Shown: piece by piece, positions 6,830 through 10,501 of the stretch
Layout: every line of letters starts with the position of its first letter
Numbering within the stretch: the first letter of the stretch is position 1
Assembly (NCBI GenBank): GCA_011524425.1
Contig: WTKI01000362.1
Span: 1-10,501, forward strand
Length of the DNA stretch: 10,501 nt
Origin: Altererythrobacter sp.
GTDB taxonomy: Bacteria > Pseudomonadota > Alphaproteobacteria > Sphingomonadales > Sphingomonadaceae
Reading direction: 5' to 3'
The notes under the pieces: generated by a model
What the model saw: the letters and a program-made list of their open reading frames with translations, nothing else
Databases searched by the model: none
Told to the model about the DNA's origin: nothing
Program-made: the position numbers and the translations under genes

Positions 6830-7570
6830 TCACGCGTTCAATTCATGTCGTCCGGCATCGTCGCAACCATGCGAAATGCCATCGATTTCAGTCGGTCCTT
6901 CCGAACCAAGATAGTTAAGCAGGCGCGCCAATGCCTGTTCGACCCGCAGCGCGGCTGCCGCCTCACCGATCCCTAGGTGAACGACATTTTCGCGGCCCAA
7001 TGCCACAGACAAAGCATCGCGGTCCAGTGGCAAGACGTTTCCGCGTGCGCCCGTGCCTTCCTGATCACACCCAACGCGCCATGCCTGGTCGAGTTTCTTT
7101 CGCCCATCTGCGCTGCTGTCAGAGGCGTGTAGCAAAAGCGCGATGCGGCCTTGCCTTGCTTGTTCAGCGATCCTTTGCGAGCCAAGCACAACATGCCCGC
7201 TACGCATTTCCAAACCTAACCGATCAGTCAGGTTGCGGCTTAGCGCTGAAGCAATTCGCACCGTTAAATCTGCCGGAATATTCAGCGCGGCACCTTTAAA
7301 AGCGCGCGCCAGCGCTCCTTTGAGTTGCCCTTTGGAAAGCGCTAATTCAAGCACGGATTGGTTCACACCGATCCAGGCGCCTCGCCCGGGAGCCTTGGCA
7401 TTCGGATCCGGCAACACATCTCCGTCAGGAGAGATGGCCAGACGGAGCAAAGCGGCACGCGGCTGTGTCTCCCCGGAAAGGATGCATCGGCGCTCCGGCT
7501 CAGACTTAGTCCGTGCCTTGGGCGCGTCAACGATGTCGGAAGCTACGCGCTCATTGGGTGGAGTCCGCAT
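6830..7570 (-). CDS. YlxR (DUF448)/RnpM-like RNA-binding protein with C-terminal L7Ae-like domain
   Basis: Predicted RNA-binding protein of 246 residues, longer than the roughly 90-residue stand-alone YlxR of Firmicutes. Residues about 25-95 are the YlxR domain, with RRCILSGE (27-34), a central DPNAKAPGRGAWI (55-67) holding the signature PGRGAW, and a basic helix to about 92. Residues about 103-215 resemble an L7Ae/eL30-like fold: RIASALSRNLTDRLGL (105-120), SGHVVLGSQR (124-133) and RIALLLHASDSS (142-153). This two-domain form is common in alphaproteobacteria. B. subtilis YlxR, renamed RnpM, is reported to bind RNase P RNA; whether this protein does so is inference. The ATG at 7570 has a strong GGAGG six bases upstream, so the 20-base overlap with the nusA end is probably real. 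infB follows 16 bases after its stop. Confidence 0.9.
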   Translation of the reverse strand: MRTPPNERVASDIVDAPKARTKSEPERRCILSGETQPRAALLRLAISPDGDVLPDPNAKAPGRGAWIGVNQSVLELALSKGQLKGALARAFKGAALNIPADLTVRIASALSRNLTDRLGLEMRSGHVVLGSQRIAEQARQGRIALLLHASDSSADGRKKLDQAWRVGCDQEGTGARGNVLPLDRDALSVALGRENVVHLGIGEAAAALRVEQALARLLNYLGSEGPTEIDGISHGCDDAGRHELNA

Positions 7571-9188
7571 CGGCGGCCTCCTGAGCTAGCGTGTCTTCGT
7601 CTTCGAACCAGTGCGCACGAGCGGCCATGATGATCTCATTGCCTTGCTCTTCGCTTAGGCCATATTCGCCCAGCACACCGCCTTGGTCTTCCTGGCGATT
7701 GGACTGGCGACGCATAGGGGGGCCATCTGCATTGCCACGGCGACGAGGTGCTTCGCGCTTTTTCTGAATCAATTCATCTGTCGCTAGGTCAGCAAGATCA
7801 TCAAGCGTCTTAATGCCGCCCTGCCCAAGCGTCACGAGCATCGCTTCTGTAAGATGCGGCAATTCAGCCAAGGCATCTTCAACACCTAGCTCTCGGCGAG
7901 CAGTGCGGTGAGTTTCTTCCTGACGGTCGAGTGCTTCTTTCGCACGGTTCTGAAGCTCTTCACCAAGCTCCTCGTCGAAGCCTTCGATGGAAGCGAGCTC
8001 TTCCAATTCAACGTAAGCTACTTCTTCAAGCTCGGCGAAGCCTTCTGCTACCAGCAATTGCGAGAGCGTTTCATCGACATCCAGCTCTTCTTCGAACATC
8101 TTGGAACGCAGGGCGAATTCCTTGGAACGTTTCTCGCTCGCCTCTTCTTCCGTCATGATGTCAATCTGGTGGCCAGTGAGCTGGCTTGCGAGCCGCACGT
8201 TCTGGCCACGGCGACCAATTGCCAATGAAAGCTGATCGTCAGGAACGACCACTTCGATGCGGCCTTCTTCCTCGTCGAGAACAACACGGGCAACCGTCGC
8301 TGGTTGCAATGCGTTCACAACGAATGTGGCTGTGTCTTCAGACCATGGGATGATGTCGATCTTCTCGCCCTGCAATTCCTGCACGACCGCCTGAACGCGA
8401 GAGCCCTTCATGCCCACGCAAGCGCCCACCGGGTCAATGCTGCTGTCATGGCTGATAACGCCGATCTTCGCACGGCTGCCCGGATCACGAGCAGCGGCTT
8501 TGATCTCGATAATACCGTCATAGATTTCCGGCACTTCCTGCGCGAACAATTTGCGCATGAAATCCGGATGGCCGCGGCTGAGGAAAATTTGTGGGCCGCG
8601 ATTGTTGCGCTCCACCTTCGTGATCAGCGCGCGAACACGCTCGCCAACTCGAGCCGCTTCGCGCGGAATCTGCTGGTCGCGGCGGATCACACCTTCTGCT
8701 CGGCCAAGGTTTACAATCACATGGCCGAATTCAACGGACTTGATAACACCTGTGATGACTTCGCCCGCGCGGTCTTTGAACTCTTCAAACTGGCGCTCGC
8801 GTTCAGCATCGCGAACCTTTTGGAAGATCACTTGCTTGGCTGATTGCGCGTCGATGCGGCCCAGATCAACTGGCGGCAGCGGATCAACGATGAAATCGCC
8901 TAACTTGGCGTCATCCTGAAGCTTCTGCGCTTGTTTCAGATCGACCTGCTTGAAGTAATCTTCAACTTCCTCGACCACTTCCACAACACGCCACAAACGC
9001 AGATCGCCGGTTTGCGGGTCCAGCTTCGCACGAATATCATTCTCCGCACCATACCGGTTGCGCGCGCTTTTCTGGATCGCCTCTTCCATCGCTTCGATGA
9101 CGATCTCTTTGTCGATCATCTTTTCCGAAGCGACCGCGTTCGCGATTGCAAGCAGTTCTGCCTTGTTAGCGGAAATTGCACTGGCCAT
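7551..9188 (-). CDS. nusA: Transcription termination/antitermination factor NusA
   Basis: RNA-polymerase-associated factor that modulates pausing, intrinsic termination and antitermination. The 545-residue protein shows an N-terminal polymerase-binding domain (about 1-130, with EAMEEAIQKSARNRYG), an S1 domain (about 140-205), and two KH domains with GMKG (259-262) and GRRG (325-328) loops. The C-terminal region (about 365-545) is acidic with helix-hairpin-helix-like repeats: VDETLSQLLVAEGF (371-384) and LPHLTEAMLVTLGQGGI (443-459). A basic Arg/Gln-rich stretch at about 476-500 separates the second repeat from a final SEEQGNEIIMAARAHWF segment (512-528). The ATG at 9188 lies 6 bases after the rimP stop. 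The last 20 bases overlap ylxR and also supply the GGAGG ribosome-binding site for it. The length is normal for alphaproteobacteria and the gene appears intact. Confidence 0.97.
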   Translation of the reverse strand: MASAISANKAELLAIANAVASEKMIDKEIVIEAMEEAIQKSARNRYGAENDIRAKLDPQTGDLRLWRVVEVVEEVEDYFKQVDLKQAQKLQDDAKLGDFIVDPLPPVDLGRIDAQSAKQVIFQKVRDAERERQFEEFKDRAGEVITGVIKSVEFGHVIVNLGRAEGVIRRDQQIPREAARVGERVRALITKVERNNRGPQIFLSRGHPDFMRKLFAQEVPEIYDGIIEIKAAARDPGSRAKIGVISHDSSIDPVGACVGMKGSRVQAVVQELQGEKIDIIPWSEDTATFVVNALQPATVARVVLDEEEGRIEVVVPDDQLSLAIGRRGQNVRLASQLTGHQIDIMTEEEASEKRSKEFALRSKMFEEELDVDETLSQLLVAEGFAELEEVAYVELEELASIEGFDEELGEELQNRAKEALDRQEETHRTARRELGVEDALAELPHLTEAMLVTLGQGGIKTLDDLADLATDELIQKKREAPRRRGNADGPPMRRQSNRQEDQGGVLGEYGLSEEQGNEIIMAARAHWFEDEDTLAQEAADADSTQ

Positions 9189-9194
9189 TGGAAA

Positions 9195-9755
9195 CTAAGC
9201 CTTCTCTTCTTCGTCTTCTTGTACTTCCTCGGCTCCAGCAGTGTCGAGGGGTTGCGTTGCAGCGATAAGCGCGTCAGTCAGGACGAGCTTGGCGCTGTGA
9301 ATGGCTTCAAGCGGGAAAGCAACCTTTCCTGCCTTATTATCGGCGATTGTTACAGTTTCGCCATCTATCCCGATCAATTCTCCGCGAACTGCGCGCGGGC
9401 CGTCAAAGCCTTTGATCATTGAAACCTTGGCTTCATGCCCTGCCCAGTCAGCAAAGTCTTTTGCGCGGGTCAAAGGCCGGTCAATGCCCGGGCTCGAAAC
9501 CTCAAGATGATACGCGCCTTCGACAAGCGTTTCACCGCTTTCTTCTGCGGCATCCATCGCATCGGACACTGCGCGCGAGAGCGCAGCACACTGATCGATC
9601 ACCAACTGACCGGTCGCGGGGTCTTCCGCCATGATCTGCAGCGCCATACCGCCATCGCCGGCTTCAGACGGCATCATTTTCACGCGCACGAGATCGAAAC
9701 CCAAGGCTGCCGCCTCAGGCTCTACAATCTCAATCAAGCGCGCAATATCCGTCAC
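9195..9755 (-). CDS. rimP: Ribosome maturation factor RimP
   Basis: Cytoplasmic factor needed for 30S subunit maturation. With the GTG start at 9755 the protein has 186 residues and begins TDIARLIEIVEPEAAALGF after the initiator, as close relatives do. It has the family N-terminal alpha/beta domain with LVRVKMM (22-28), VIDQCAALSRAVSDAMD (52-68) and the hallmark HLEVSSPGIDRPLTR (83-97), then an SH3-like C-terminal domain (about 103-160) and an acidic tail (about 174-186). I chose GTG 9755 because GGAG sits 5 bases upstream. The same frame stays open to a TTG at 9842, but those 29 extra residues are Arg/Gln/Gly-rich, lack family character and start from a rare codon. It is the first gene of the operon, and nusA begins 6 bases after its TAG stop. 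Confidence 0.94.
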   Translation of the reverse strand: MTDIARLIEIVEPEAAALGFDLVRVKMMPSEAGDGGMALQIMAEDPATGQLVIDQCAALSRAVSDAMDAAEESGETLVEGAYHLEVSSPGIDRPLTRAKDFADWAGHEAKVSMIKGFDGPRAVRGELIGIDGETVTIADNKAGKVAFPLEAIHSAKLVLTDALIAATQPLDTAGAEEVQEDEEEKA

Positions 9756-9996
9756 GGTTTCTCCAGTTCTCTGACCTTGCGATGACAAAGGCGTTTGAGG
9801 CCGGCCCCTTGCGGCGCCAGCATCCTTTCTTTGTCTCGACAATGTCGGGATGGGGGTCAGATAGGCCTCTAGTCACAGATAAGCAAGGGCTAGTTTTAGC
9901 GACTGATTTGCGCCCCTTCTTGCATGGGGCATTCTATGCGTCTTGAACAAGCGATAGATCCCGGAAGCTGTGGGCGCTTTGCCAATCAGGCTTCAG
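9756..9996 (-). promoter_or_regulatory. Upstream region of the rimP-nusA-infB operon
   Basis: This 241-base gap must contain the operon promoter unless transcription continues from the PilZ gene. On the minus strand, TTGCTT (9886-9881) and TATCTG (9863-9858) are spaced by 17 bases and would give a leader of roughly 100 bases, but each matches only half of the sigma-70 consensus. An inverted repeat GCCCC-9 bases-GGGGC (9912-9930) lacks a T-run, so it is not a convincing terminator. A TAGAAT hexamer next to it (9936-9931) has no partner -35 at the right distance. No small ORF with a good start, tRNA or known riboswitch was recognised. Confidence 0.3.
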
Positions 9997-10395
9997 TCAG
10001 TCGCGCCCGCTCACAAAATCCTGCGCTAACTGCAAAAGTCTGCAGCGCTCTGCGCGTTCATATCGATCAGCCTTATATCGCAATTCGACAATGAGATCAT
10101 ACGGCAGGGGTTCCTCGAAGCGCATTCCAAATCGTGTAGTCCTCACCCAGGCCACAGAACCGAAGAACTCAATCGGCGGGAAATCAATAACCGCCATAAC
10201 CCCTTTCGCAGGCGGCGTTTCGCAACCAATTTGTGCGCCGGTGACAGAGGCATTGAGGATCATACAGGGCTGCGTGCCAGCGCATGTCGTAAGGCGAGCA
10301 GGCAAAGCCAGCCGCGCACGCGCAGCCCCTCGTCTGCCATGCTTCGATGCCGATCCAGCTTCCTCTGGAGGCAGATTGACCGCCTGGCTGTCCAT
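9997..10395 (-). CDS. Single-domain PilZ protein, predicted c-di-GMP receptor
   Basis: Small cytoplasmic protein of 132 residues consisting mainly of one PilZ domain, a c-di-GMP-binding beta barrel. The RxxxR motif is present as RGAAR (22-26) and the second motif as NASVTG (48-53, fitting [D/N]xSxxG), so ligand binding is predicted to be retained. Later strands GVMAVIDF (65-72), FGSVAWVR (78-85) and FGMRFEE (89-95) are typical of the short PilZ proteins of sphingomonads. A charged C-terminal tail from about 105 follows. No output domain is fused, so it probably acts through a partner, for instance in motility or surface attachment; the partner is unknown. The ATG at 10395 has no strong ribosome-binding site. 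A CATAAT hexamer (10418-10413) is a possible -10 element without a good -35. The gene precedes rimP on the same strand after a 241-base gap, so it is probably a separate unit. Confidence 0.88.
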   Translation of the reverse strand: MDSQAVNLPPEEAGSASKHGRRGAARARLALPARLTTCAGTQPCMILNASVTGAQIGCETPPAKGVMAVIDFPPIEFFGSVAWVRTTRFGMRFEEPLPYDLIVELRYKADRYERAERCRLLQLAQDFVSGRD

Positions 10396-10501
10396 GTCCG
10401 GACTGTGCCAGTATTATGAATAACGGAGGCAGAAAGGGTGCCTAGGTAAAAAGCACTAGGGCGCGCGTATCTGCGCTTTAGACTTAGCTCTCCTCCTGCA
10501 T
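10396..10501. other. Region upstream of the PilZ gene, no gene supported
   Basis: No coding sequence can be supported in these 106 bases. A short inverted repeat CCTAG-10 bases-CTAGG lies at 10441-10460, with a run of five A's in its loop on the plus strand. On the minus strand the first bases read ATG CAG GAG GAG AGC TAA, which could be the end of a gene lying to the right or a chance reading; the frame cannot be decided from this window. Confidence 0.4.

Noticed and set aside
8304..8843. Plus-strand open frame of 179 codons antisense to nusA
   Set aside because: It is opposite the conserved S1/KH region of NusA and the product resembles nothing known.
9912..9930. GCCCC/GGGGC hairpin as terminator of the PilZ gene
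   Set aside because: The stem is only 5 base pairs, the loop is 9, and no T-run follows on the minus strand.
9972..10008. GGGCGC/GCGCCC inverted repeat at the PilZ gene end
   Set aside because: The arms are separated by 25 bases, no T-run follows, and the GC-rich 6-mers are easily met by chance in this genome.
10484..10501. Possible end of an upstream minus-strand gene (ATG CAG GAG GAG AGC TAA)
   Set aside because: Six codons at a window edge cannot be told from chance, and other frames are open or closed with no family signal.

Overview
This window reads as ordinary chromosome from an alphaproteobacterium, most likely a sphingomonad of the Erythrobacter/Altererythrobacter type. The evidence is protein character (an IF-2 with a long Ala/Lys/Glu-rich N-terminal region, a NusA with acidic helix-hairpin-helix repeats, a YlxR+L7Ae-like fusion), moderately GC-rich codon use and gene order. 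The taxonomic call is inference from remembered family resemblance, not from a search. There is no tRNA, rRNA, CRISPR array, insertion sequence or phage gene, and no intergenic gap reaches 300 bases.

From left to right: (1) 1-1706, minus strand: thymidine kinase (tdk), a RimJ/RimL-type GNAT acetyltransferase whose start overlaps the tdk stop by 8 bases, and a site-2-protease-like M50 membrane peptidase that runs off the left edge. (2) 1707-1829: a short divergent intergenic region. (3) 1830-3461, plus strand: an AbgT/MtrF-family transporter. (4) 3465-9755, minus strand, read right to left: rimP, nusA, ylxR/rnpM-like, infB, a PaaI-type hotdog thioesterase, rbfA. This is the classical nusA-infB transcription/translation operon. 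The genes are packed with gaps of 6 and 16 bases or overlaps of 20, 4 and 1 bases. (5) 9756-9996: the upstream region of that operon. (6) 9997-10395, minus strand: a single-domain PilZ protein with an intact c-di-GMP-binding motif. (7) 10396-10501: no supportable gene.

The operon joins ribosome maturation (RimP and RbfA on the 30S subunit), transcription elongation/termination (NusA), RNA binding (YlxR-like) and translation initiation (IF-2). The two departures from the textbook layout are the thioesterase gene wedged between infB and rbfA, with a GTGA overlap on one side and a TGATG overlap on the other, and the absence of truB after rbfA. In its place the convergent abgT-family gene ends only 3 bases away. 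I found no convincing new biological system. The items most worth a second look are the embedded thioesterase, the YlxR-L7Ae fusion, the nested inverted repeat at the convergent stop codons and a few start-codon choices.
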